Shown: piece by piece, positions 1 to 7,747 of the stretch
How the letters are laid out: every line of letters begins with the position of its first letter
Position numbering within the stretch: position 1 is the first letter of the stretch
Assembly (NCBI RefSeq): GCF_002951615.1
Contig: NZ_CP019063.1
Location: 434,001 to 498,000 of the forward strand
Length of the DNA: 64,000 nucleotides
Reading direction: 5' to 3'
Source: Rahnella sikkimica
GTDB lineage: Bacteria; Pseudomonadota; Gammaproteobacteria; Enterobacterales; Enterobacteriaceae
The notes under the pieces: model-generated
The model's database searches: none
Told to the model about the DNA's origin: nothing
Seen by the model: the letters and a program-made list of their open reading frames with translations, nothing else
Made by a program: the position numbers and the translations under genes

Positions 1-1103
1 CCAATGACGTCCCGGAGGACGATGTCGCGGAAGACCGGGATCTCACTCCCCTGCGCTTTAGCGTCGTAGCGGGTGTCGAAATCAATCGGGCGGCGGTTGT
101 TACGCAGACACACATGCTCGTAGCGCACATTGCTGACGACTCCGCCGCGGCTGGCGTCACTCTTGATGCGCAGACCGGAGGTCGTGCCGTCCAGAGTCAG
201 CCCCTGAACCCGTACATCGCTGACGCCGCCGACCGTCTCGCTGCCGATTGACAGACCGTGCCCCCAATAAAAATGGTTGTCGATCAGCGAGATGTATCGG
301 GTCGCCCCGCCGCTGCCAGCCTTGATTGCCACGTTATCGTCGCCGGTGCGGATGAAACTGTGTGCAATGGTGACATCCTGTGAGGCACCCGGGTCGATGC
401 CATCCGTATTGCGCGCATCTGCCGGCGTATCAATGCGCACATCCCAGAACGTCGCTCCCTGTACGCCATTCATCGCCACGTGAAAGTTGGGCGAATTGTG
501 CAGCGTGACCTTGTAGAACGTGATGTCGTGTGCGTGGTCAATCTGGATCAGGCGCGGGATATTCTGCTTGCTGCTTTCGGTTTGTGCGCGACGCGCGAGT
601 TGCCACCATGTCTCGCTATGCCCAAACATGGCTTGCCCGCCCTGTCCGTCGATCACACCCTCGCCAACGATGCCACCGCCCTGCGTGCCCTTAAACAAGA
701 TAAACGGACGGCAGCCGTTACCTTTGTCATCGAGCGTGCCGCAGCGGCCATCATTGTCATAGGCACGTGGATCGGTCGTTGCCGCCAGCACTGCATCACG
801 ATCGAGCCAAAGTGTGACGCCGGATTTCATGATCAGCGGTCCGCTAACGAAGCGTGTTCCCGGCGCACCGGCTATCAGGCGTACGGCGGATCCCGGCTGA
901 CAGTGGTTGATACTGTCCTGTAAACGCTGAGTATCCTCTTTGGATTGTGCGGAAGAGGTCAATGTTGCGCATACCGAAACAGGTAATCCGGGTTCTGACA
1001 CGTGCCGCCGATCCTGCGCCAGGCCAGAAGTACTGGCCAGGAGCCCTGATAAGACCAAAACACGGCAGACAAATCCCAATAAGTCACTGCGGCTTCTGGA
1101 CAT
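1..1103 (-). CDS. Polygalacturonase, glycoside hydrolase family 28 (3' end outside window)
   Basis: Reading the minus strand from an ATG at 1103 gives an open frame of about 367 codons that leaves the window at base 1. The family GH28 signature motifs appear in order: NTDGIDP (about 385-405), TGDDN (about 330-345), GHGLSIGS (about 240-265) and RIK (about 165-175). These hold the three catalytic aspartates and the substrate-binding Arg-Lys of pectin-hydrolysing polygalacturonases. The N-terminus has a hydrophobic stretch (LLGFVCRVLVLSGLLAS) ending near GLAQD, so export is likely. The enzyme should cleave galacturonan in plant cell wall. Endo or exo mode cannot be told. The C-terminus is missing only because of the window edge. 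Confidence 0.9.
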   Translation of the reverse strand, partial: MSRSRSDLLGFVCRVLVLSGLLASTSGLAQDRRHVSEPGLPVSVCATLTSSAQSKEDTQRLQDSINHCQPGSAVRLIAGAPGTRFVSGPLIMKSGVTLWLDRDAVLAATTDPRAYDNDGRCGTLDDKGNGCRPFILFKGTQGGGIVGEGVIDGQGGQAMFGHSETWWQLARRAQTESSKQNIPRLIQIDHAHDITFYKVTLHNSPNFHVAMNGVQGATFWDVRIDTPADARNTDGIDPGASQDVTIAHSFIRTGDDNVAIKAGSGGATRYISLIDNHFYWGHGLSIGSETVGGVSDVRVQGLTLDGTTSGLRIKSDASRGGVVSNVRYEHVCLRNNRRPIDFDTRYDAKAQGSEIPVFRDIVLRDVI

Positions 1104-1282
1104 ACAATCAACTCACTGATAATAAAAACAACATCATATTTGAGACATATGAATTAGTCATGTTTTGACCAAAAAAATTCGCAGTTGGCCCGTCAGGGAT
1201 GACAGCTTTCATTTCCCAGTCGTTAATGACTTGTTTAAAGTGTTAACAACCGTTTTTTCCTGAATCATTTATGAGGGCAACA

Positions 1283-2062
1283 ATGCAAGAACTCGATAGG
1301 ATCATAAATTTTGCAGCAAATCTGATAGTGGATACGCATTTTCTTTCTGAATGTAAAAGGAGGCTGAATGAAAATGGCGTCCTGGTCTTGCATGACTTTC
1401 TTAATCCTGCTGCGCTGGAGGCAATTAAGCGTGAGGGGGATGAAAATCGCCATCTGGCCTATTACACTCGCAGTAATCATAATGTTTATCTCCTGAAACC
1501 TGACGCCGGGTTGCCAGACTCGCATCCCAGAAACCGGCAGATTGTCTCTTCAAAGGGTTGTATTACCGATGAAGAAATCCCGCAGGACTCGGCACTGCGC
1601 GCACTTTATGACGCGCCTGTGTTCCGGGCGTTTCTTTGCTCGGTGCTGGGCGAGACACAGCTGTACGCTTACGCTGACAAACTTTCTTCAATCAACCTGC
1701 ATTACGCCAGCGAAGGCCAGGAGCTGGGCTGGCATTTCGATAACTCGTCTTTTGCCATCACCCTGCTGATTCAAAAACCTGAGGCTGGGGGCGTGTTTGA
1801 ATACGTTGAGAACCTGCGTGATGCAGATGCGGGCGACATGAATTTTGAAGGCGTTGAAAAACTGCTGAATAAGCAAATTGAGCCGAAAAAACTCGGCATT
1901 GAAGCCGGCGATCTGGTGTTGTTTCGCGGTCGAAATGCGATTCATCGCGTGACGCCAACGGAGGGGGATACCACGCGTATGCTGGTGGTTTTAGCCTACA
2001 ATTCTCAGCCTGATATTTCGCTGTCAGAGCCTGCCAGAATGACCTTCTACGGCCGTATTTAA
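1283..2062 (+). CDS. 2-oxoglutarate/Fe(II)-dependent oxygenase, BesD/HalD-like fold
   Basis: The protein of about 259 residues carries the facial triad of 2OG-Fe(II) oxygenases: HFD (His151, Asp153) and a distal His221 in AIHRVTP, followed by Arg232, which should bind 2-oxoglutarate. The stretch WHFDNSSFAITLLIQKPEAGG is typical of the group that includes amino-acid halogenases of the BesD/HalD type. Because an Asp, not Gly or Ala, occupies the second metal position, hydroxylation is more likely than halogenation. An upstream ATG at 1271 is in frame, but GAGGG lies 8 bases before the ATG at 1283, so I prefer the latter. The substrate is unknown; a free amino acid is an inference from the family. 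Confidence 0.75.
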   Translation: MQELDRIINFAANLIVDTHFLSECKRRLNENGVLVLHDFLNPAALEAIKREGDENRHLAYYTRSNHNVYLLKPDAGLPDSHPRNRQIVSSKGCITDEEIPQDSALRALYDAPVFRAFLCSVLGETQLYAYADKLSSINLHYASEGQELGWHFDNSSFAITLLIQKPEAGGVFEYVENLRDADAGDMNFEGVEKLLNKQIEPKKLGIEAGDLVLFRGRNAIHRVTPTEGDTTRMLVVLAYNSQPDISLSEPARMTFYGRI

Positions 2063-2133
2063 TAGCCTGCGGTTCTGGTTTAGCACCCAGCGAATCAGCA
2101 CCGCATTTTATCATCGCCAACGCACGGCGGCTT

Positions 2134-2676
2134 CTAAATCAATGGTTTCCACTCTTTTTTAAGAAGCGCGTAGATCAAGGTATCATCGTATCTTTCTTCA
2201 CCACTATCCTGTCTAAACGAGACAAATTCTTTAAAACAGCCCTCCTGCCGCATGTGCAAGCGAGCACAAAGCTTTTGAGAGGCTACATTGTAGTCTTCAA
2301 CGTAAGCATAAAGGCGTCGGGCTTCTTTTTGAGAAAACAAATATTGAAACAGGGCCGCAACAGATTCCGTGGCATAGCCCTGACCTTCATAATGTTGGTT
2401 AAAGTGCCATCCCACTGACCAGGTGTTACTGTCCGACTCTTCACTATTATCGGCAAACAGATGACCAATTAATTCATCCGTCTCTTTAAGGCATACAGCT
2501 AACTGGCTGGTATCACGGGCTCTTCTCTCGACCTCATCTATTGCATCCTCAAGTGAATTGAGTTTTTCGTCCTGAAAACAAGGTGTGCGAGGTGAAGACA
2601 GGTAATCGAAAAGTGCAGATGCGTCTTTGTCTTTGAATGCGCGAATAATCAGTCGCGGTGTCGTCGTTAAGATCAT
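2134..2676 (-). CDS. GNAT acetyltransferase, RimJ/RimL type
   Basis: This 180-residue protein opens with TPRLIIRAF and contains the pattern of RimJ/RimL-like GNAT enzymes: a WHFNQHYEGQGYATESVAAL acetyl-CoA pyrophosphate-binding loop (about residues 88-107) and a late YVEDYNVASQKLCARLHMRQEG stretch (about 122-143). Such enzymes acetylate N-terminal or small-molecule amines; the target cannot be predicted. TGAGG lies 5 bases before the ATG, supporting this start. It is transcribed alone and converges with the oxygenase gene. Confidence 0.8.
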   Translation of the reverse strand: MILTTTPRLIIRAFKDKDASALFDYLSSPRTPCFQDEKLNSLEDAIDEVERRARDTSQLAVCLKETDELIGHLFADNSEESDSNTWSVGWHFNQHYEGQGYATESVAALFQYLFSQKEARRLYAYVEDYNVASQKLCARLHMRQEGCFKEFVSFRQDSGEERYDDTLIYALLKKEWKPLI

Positions 2677-3045
2677 AAAAACCTCATGTTATCTGGCTGA
2701 TGTGTTGGCATTCTAGTAGATATCTCCTCCTCTTAGGGCGCCAAATTATGCTCGACCCTTTTTTAACTCGCGCTGAGGTTAGCCATGTTCGATTCAGGTG
2801 AAAAGAAATGAACCTACTGTTTTATGCAAAGCTATTAAGTCTGCTTTAGTAACACCGACTCACCTTTATATATGGCTGTCGTGTGCTTATAGCCAAAATG
2901 CGCATCCAGATCTGCCTGCGGAGTCGCGGGGACGACAAAGCAGTCATGATAAGTCAATGCGACTGCCCATAGGCTCAATGTGATCTAAATGATATGTTAT
3001 CCATTGTTATATAAATTTATTTCTATCACGGATGGGGGAAGTTTG
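2677..3045. other. Intergenic spacer between two divergent GNAT genes
   Basis: This 369-base spacer separates two divergently transcribed acetyltransferase genes and must hold both promoters. A 61-codon frame inside it (2798-2983) has no ribosome binding site or recognisable product. I see no repeat, RNA or clear operator. Confidence 0.4.
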
Positions 3046-3516
3046 ATGAGTTTTAATATTAGACAAGCACTAGTTTCTGATGTTGATACACTTTTCGAAA
3101 TTAGAACTGCAGTTAATGAAAATCATCTGAGTCGTGAAGAAATGCGGCAGATGGGAGTCACTGAAAGTGCAGTGGCCGAGATGATTCTAAAGAGCCGTTG
3201 CACCTGGGTTGCGGTTGAGAATGAAAAAATCATCGGTTTCTCAATGATTTTGCCCGACGAAGGCTGCCTCTTTGCCGCATTTGTTCTGCCTGAACATGAG
3301 AGCAAAGGGGCAGGCCGTAAACTTGTTATGGTGGCTGAGCAGGAGTTATTCAAACACCATGATTTAGCCTGGCTGGAAACAGATAAGAACAGTCGTGCTG
3401 CGACGTTTTACAAACATCTCGGCTGGACTAATGAAACGCATATTAATGATGTTGATATCAGATTAGAGAAAAAAATCTCAGCGTTTAAAATGGATTATGA
3501 GCCTGTCCCAAAGTAA
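3046..3516 (+). CDS. GNAT family N-acetyltransferase
   Basis: The protein has 156 residues from the ATG at 3046. GGGGGAA ends 5 bases upstream, which makes this start better than the longer frame from 2989. It shows the GNAT core: a strand with IIGFSMILPDEGCLFAAFVLPEHESKGAGRKLV, containing the acetyl-CoA loop in the form ESKGAGRKL, and the C-terminal AATFYKHLGW motif that is very common in the family. The substrate is unknown. It is a single gene with no operon partners. Confidence 0.8.
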   Translation: MSFNIRQALVSDVDTLFEIRTAVNENHLSREEMRQMGVTESAVAEMILKSRCTWVAVENEKIIGFSMILPDEGCLFAAFVLPEHESKGAGRKLVMVAEQELFKHHDLAWLETDKNSRAATFYKHLGWTNETHINDVDIRLEKKISAFKMDYEPVPK

Positions 3517-3636
3517 GTGGCATTACTGTCAGGCTCATTAATTGGCTTACACTTTTTATTCATCCCTGAATAAAACTGTTATTTTATAAAATATGCGCAG
3601 CCACGGGTAATACTGACGCTTCTGAGCCATTACTCA

Positions 3637-3852
3637 TTATCGTGACTCGTGGTAAACCGCCTCAATATTGTACCCGTCAGGATCGAGTATAAATGCGGCG
3701 TAATATCCGGGGTGATACTGAGGCCTGTACCCCGGCGAACCATTATCTTTTCGACCCGCCAGAACGTCAGAAACGTGGAACGCGTCCACTTCCTCTTTGT
3801 TTTTTGCACAGAAGGCAAGATCTATGCAGGGTGATGATATTTGATTTTGCAT
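3637..3852 (-). pseudogene. VOC-family (glyoxalase/dioxygenase fold) gene remnant
   Basis: The 71-residue frame matches only the C-terminal half of a VOC-superfamily protein: an AFxAKNKEEVDAFH helix start, KDNGSPGYRPQYHPGYYAAF and the terminal DPDGYNIEAVYH strand. Complete members are usually around 120-130 residues, and the sequence upstream on the minus strand (3853-3958) has no matching N-terminal half. I read it as a 5'-truncated remnant. It could still be expressed as a half-size protein, but the missing first beta-alpha-beta module removes half of the metal site. Confidence 0.65.
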
Positions 3853-3959
3853 AAAATGAGTCCATCTGAAAATTTACGCTAAAGTTACCTTACTTACATT
3901 GTTCCACCACGCCTGCGCGGGATCAGGAACGTCCATAATATTATTATTCAAGGATTTTT

Positions 3960-4604
3960 ATGCCCCGCCTCTCTGTAGTGATTTCTTTGCCCGCTCTGAC
4001 AGCGTCCGTTTTTTTGCTGACAGGATGCCCGCCGCCGCCGGATTTAACGCAATGGCAGCGCGCTCATACTTCAATCGATGAAACCCGTGTCGCGATGGGG
4101 CAATGCGGCGTGCCGCTGCCGGGGCCTGAGCCGGAATTTACCGATAACGAAACTGTTTTGTATTACCAGTGCATGGAAGGAAAGGGATTTACGTTTAAGC
4201 ATGATTTTCATATTTGCGACGTGAACAAAAACACGCCCGCCTGCGTGGCTAAACAGCAGGGCCACCCGGTGAGCCAGAAGCAACTCGAAGCGCTGCCTTT
4301 TGTCGCTGATGGGGGTTTCTACTCCATCAAACCGGGCTCGGGCGTAGATGAATCCCAGTTCATCCGCTGGCGTAAGGCCGGGGCTTCACTGCATTTTTCC
4401 CATGCCGTTGAGAACGATAAGCTCGCGTTACAGACGATGTATGAGTGCGGATACCCGAATCCGCTAGGCTCAGTCTCTTTTCTTCCGACCGTCCTGAAGG
4501 CCGCACAGATTCAGCAATGTATGCTGGATAAAGGCTTCGAACCTAAAAATAAACTCATCCTGGTTTGCCGTAACTACCCGCAGGTGACGGGCTGCCGGAG
4601 CTAG
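3960..4604 (+). CDS. Hypothetical lipoprotein, cysteine-rich
   Basis: A 214-residue protein with a lipoprotein signal peptide: hydrophobic residues 4-20 end in the lipobox LLTGC, followed by a Pro-rich CPPPP linker. The mature part holds regularly spaced cysteines (for example GQCGVP, YYQCMEGKGF, HICDVNKNTPACV, YECGYP, IQQCMLDKGF, VCRNYPQVTGC). YYQCMEGKGF and IQQCMLDKGF look like an internally repeated Cys-Met-x-x-Lys-Gly-Phe unit. AAGGA lies 7 bases before the ATG. I do not recognise a named family; an outer-membrane or periplasmic location is inferred from the lipobox. Confidence 0.7.
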   Translation: MPRLSVVISLPALTASVFLLTGCPPPPDLTQWQRAHTSIDETRVAMGQCGVPLPGPEPEFTDNETVLYYQCMEGKGFTFKHDFHICDVNKNTPACVAKQQGHPVSQKQLEALPFVADGGFYSIKPGSGVDESQFIRWRKAGASLHFSHAVENDKLALQTMYECGYPNPLGSVSFLPTVLKAAQIQQCMLDKGFEPKNKLILVCRNYPQVTGCRS

Positions 4605-4610
4605 CGAAAA

Positions 4611-4973
4611 CTATGTCCAGATTTCCCTGCCGTCGTGCATGAGCCAGACGATACCCGCCGGTGATTTGGCTAAAAACCACAGACCGGCACCCTCGGGATC
4701 GTCTAACTCATCGACCGGTTCGCCCTGAGGCCACGCGTTTTTTATCCGCTCCAGCTGTTGTTCAGCCGTTCCGGGAAGATATTGGCCGTCCGATGCCAGC
4801 CTGATTTTTTCCTCACTCAGCAGCCGTTCAAGCAGATGAAAGAAAACGTCAAACTTGAACGCCGTGTTATCCGGAATGTGGGCGCATTCAACACTGATAT
4901 GCTGCCAGACAGCCCCCATCGAAAGCCCGAAGGCACTTTTAGCGACGGCATCACAGATTCTTTGCATTTCCAT
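4611..4973 (-). CDS. Small DUF596-like protein
   Basis: The protein has about 120 residues and starts at MEMQRICDAVAKSAFG, with AAGGGGA just upstream; the ATG five codons earlier is less well placed. Short helices are followed by FDVFFHLLERLLSEEKIRLASDG and a C-terminal WFLAKSPAGIVWLMHDGREIW. This resembles DUF596 proteins, small cytoplasmic proteins of enterobacteria sometimes found near toxin systems. That assignment is from memory of the family pattern and is moderate. No toxin gene lies beside it, so no immunity role is claimed. It converges with the lipoprotein gene, with 6 bases between stops. Confidence 0.55.
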   Translation of the reverse strand: MEMQRICDAVAKSAFGLSMGAVWQHISVECAHIPDNTAFKFDVFFHLLERLLSEEKIRLASDGQYLPGTAEQQLERIKNAWPQGEPVDELDDPEGAGLWFLAKSPAGIVWLMHDGREIWT

Positions 4974-5108
4974 CAAATCCCCTTTCATTGAAGCGCCAGA
5001 AATCCCCGTAAAGGGCTTAACTCATAAAACCTTTTGGAGTGCCTGATATTCGTTTTCACAATACTTACTTCTAATAAAATATAAATTATTCTCTGTTACA
5101 AAAACAAA

Positions 5109-5131
5109 AAAGGCCGCTTTCGCGGCCTTTC
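5109..5131 (-). terminator. Rho-independent terminator of gcd
   Basis: AAGGCCGC, loop TTTC, GCGGCCTT form a perfect 8-bp stem. Read on the minus strand it is followed by a T-rich run, and it lies about 30 bases after the gcd stop codon. Confidence 0.85.
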
Positions 5132-5161
5132 GATTAACTTCACACTTTCTTCAGACGCGGA

Positions 5162-7555
5162 TTAATTCGCGTCTGGCAATGCGTAAGCGATGATGTAATC
5201 GCCCAGTTTGGTGCCAAACGAACCGTGACCACCGGCTGCGATAACAACGTACTGTTTGCCATTCACAGAGTAAGTCATCGGGGTTGCCTGGCCGCCTGCT
5301 GGCAGACGTGCTTCCCACAGTTTGTCACCGTTGCTCATGTTGAACGCGCGCAGGTAGTTGTCTGCGGTTGCCGCGATGAAGAACACGTTACCGGCGGTAG
5401 AAATCGGTGCGCCAAGCATTGGCATACCCATTTTGAACGGCAGCGGAACCGGTGAACTGTCGCGCACGGTGCCGATACGTTTTTTCCACACGATATCGTT
5501 GGTTTTCAAGTCAACGCCGGAGATGTAACCCCATGAAGGCTGTTTACAAGGGAAGCCCAGCGGAGACAGGAACGCGTTCAGGGTCACTGCGTAAGGCACA
5601 CCGTACTGATGCTGGATACCCGACTCAGAACCGGAACCGCCTTTATCGTTAGCATCAGGCTCGATTGGATTGCCCGGACCACGTGGGATCAGTGTAGACA
5701 CGAACGGCAGCGCGATCGGGTTAGCGATAGCGACCTGACGATCGGTATCCACAGAAATACCGCCCCACTCGAACATCCCCAGGTTACCCGGGAATACCAG
5801 CGTGCCCTGCTCTGAAGGCGGCGTGAACGTCCCTTCGTAGCGCAGTTTGTGGAAGATCACACGACACATCAGCTGGTCGTAAATCGTTGCGCCCCACATG
5901 TCTTTGCCGGTCAGTTTGGCTTCAGGACGGAAAGTCAGTTTGGAGAATGGCTGCGTCGGAGACACGTGGTCGCCTTTCGCCGCGCCCTGCGGAACAGGTT
6001 TCTCAGGCGCATCAACAATCAGCTTACCGTCACGACGATCCAGCACGAAGATGTTACCGGTTTTGGTCGGTACATAAATCGCAGGCACTTTGTTGCCGTT
6101 CTTGTCGGTGATGTCAGCCAGGGTTGGCTGCGCCGGAACGTCCATATCCCACAGGTCGTGGTGAACCGTCTGGTAGAACCACGCCAGTTTACCGGTGGAC
6201 GCGTTGAGCGCCAACAGGCCGCTCGCGAAACGTTCCATATCTGGCGTGCGGTTGCCGCCCCAGATATCCGGAGTGGCTACGCCGATTGGCAGGTAAACCA
6301 GATCCAGTTTGTCGTCATAAGACGCCGGAGCCCATGAGTTCGGGGAGTTCGCCACGAAGTGCTCGCCTTCAGCAGGCAGCTTGTTCGGGTCAGACGCGCC
6401 CGGATCGAAGGCCCACAGCAGTTTACCGGTTTCAACGTCAAAACCACGGATCACGCCAGAAGGCTCGCGGGTGGAGAAGTTATCGGTTACCGCACCGGCA
6501 ACAATGATCACAGACTTAGTGATGATTGGCGGTGAAGTCGGTTCGTAATGGCCCGGAACCGCGTTAGGCATGTTGCTTTGCAGGTTCAGCTCACCGTTGT
6601 TACCGAATGCCGGGCAACGAGCGCCGGTTTCAGCGTCCAGTGCGAACAGACGGCCATCGTTGACAGGCAGAATGATACGACGTGAACAAACAGCAGGCGC
6701 TGCGCCGTTACTTTCGGTGCCTTGCGCGGCTGGCGTAGTCTCATGATAAGACACACCACGGCAGGTCACGTGCTGGAAAGTCGGGTTCGGCTTAAGCTGC
6801 GGATCAAATTTCCACTTCTCTTTACCGGTCGCGGCATCCAGCGCAAACAGCTTCTGGTGCGGCGTACACAGATACAGCATGTCGCCGATTTTGATTGGTG
6901 TGACTTCATCCGTGATTTCACCCGGATCGTTCGCCGTTTTCAGGTCGCCGGTACGGAAAGTCCAGGCCACATCCAGCTTGCTGACGTTCTGGTCGTTGAT
7001 CTGGCTCAGCGGCGAGTAACGGGTACCGCCCTGAGTACGGCCATACGCAGGCCAGTCACCGTCAGGAATACCGGAATCCGATTTTGCAGGCGCAGAATCC
7101 GCCGCTTTAATCGTACCGTTAATCACCTGCGGGTCGTTGAAGATGGAGTAACCCAGAACGATCACGGTGAACACCAGCGACAGCGCCAGTGCGCCACGCG
7201 CGAAAGCGTTCTTCGCGGTCATCTGGTTATAAACGACAGGCAGCAGGATCCACAGGCCGAGGAAGAAGGTCACGTCCAGGCGCGGTGTCAGCGCCCAGAA
7301 GTCAGTGCCCACTTCCCACACGGCCCAGAGGGTGGTGCCGAACAGGAACAGGGCGTACAGCAATAATGCAGAGGAGCGACGGCGGAACAGCAGCCACGCG
7401 GTGACCAGCGAAATCACACCGGCAATAATGTAATAAAGAGAACCCCCTAATTTCGCCAGCCAGATACCGCCGGCTAAAAGATAAATCCCGCTTAACGCGG
7501 CGAACAAAGCGGTAATTATTACGACGATGCGTGATAACGAGGCTTTCGTTTCCAT
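5162..7555 (-). CDS. gcd: Membrane-bound PQQ-dependent glucose dehydrogenase
   Basis: The 797-residue protein matches the size and organisation of enterobacterial Gcd. About five membrane segments fill residues 10-140, followed by a periplasmic eight-bladed quinoprotein propeller starting at DWPAYGRTQGGTRYSPLSQI. It oxidises D-glucose to gluconolactone in the periplasm using PQQ and passes electrons to ubiquinone. Propeller motifs such as LFALDAATGKEKWKFD, WGGNRTPDMERFASGLLALN and the C-terminal KLWEARLPAGGQATPMTY repeat are visible. It lies downstream of the PqqU-type receptor on the same strand, with 192 bases between. No pqq biosynthesis gene is present in the window. Confidence 0.96.
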   Translation of the reverse strand: METKASLSRIVVIITALFAALSGIYLLAGGIWLAKLGGSLYYIIAGVISLVTAWLLFRRRSSALLLYALFLFGTTLWAVWEVGTDFWALTPRLDVTFFLGLWILLPVVYNQMTAKNAFARGALALSLVFTVIVLGYSIFNDPQVINGTIKAADSAPAKSDSGIPDGDWPAYGRTQGGTRYSPLSQINDQNVSKLDVAWTFRTGDLKTANDPGEITDEVTPIKIGDMLYLCTPHQKLFALDAATGKEKWKFDPQLKPNPTFQHVTCRGVSYHETTPAAQGTESNGAAPAVCSRRIILPVNDGRLFALDAETGARCPAFGNNGELNLQSNMPNAVPGHYEPTSPPIITKSVIIVAGAVTDNFSTREPSGVIRGFDVETGKLLWAFDPGASDPNKLPAEGEHFVANSPNSWAPASYDDKLDLVYLPIGVATPDIWGGNRTPDMERFASGLLALNASTGKLAWFYQTVHHDLWDMDVPAQPTLADITDKNGNKVPAIYVPTKTGNIFVLDRRDGKLIVDAPEKPVPQGAAKGDHVSPTQPFSKLTFRPEAKLTGKDMWGATIYDQLMCRVIFHKLRYEGTFTPPSEQGTLVFPGNLGMFEWGGISVDTDRQVAIANPIALPFVSTLIPRGPGNPIEPDANDKGGSGSESGIQHQYGVPYAVTLNAFLSPLGFPCKQPSWGYISGVDLKTNDIVWKKRIGTVRDSSPVPLPFKMGMPMLGAPISTAGNVFFIAATADNYLRAFNMSNGDKLWEARLPAGGQATPMTYSVNGKQYVVIAAGGHGSFGTKLGDYIIAYALPDAN

Positions 7556-7649
7556 AGTTGATGACCTTACAGATTTTTATAATCGCCGATTCAGGTGCGC
7601 TGAATCTTCAAGAACACCCGGTTTACACGGGCGTCATGCCTTGCGAATG

Positions 7650-7684
7650 CTGCCAGCGTAAATACGTGCAGGCGTCTGGCAGCT
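7650..7684 (-). other. Inverted repeat between pqqU and gcd
   Basis: GCTGCCAG and CTGGCAGC form an 8-bp perfect stem with a 19-base loop in the 192-base gap between the receptor gene and gcd. No T run follows, so attenuation or mRNA processing between the two genes is more likely than full termination. Function is inferred only from position. Confidence 0.4.
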
Positions 7685-7747
7685 TCGCGGGGTACTTTTT
7701 TACTGACTTTAAAACGGACTTCTGTGACTGACTAAAAAACGTAAAAC

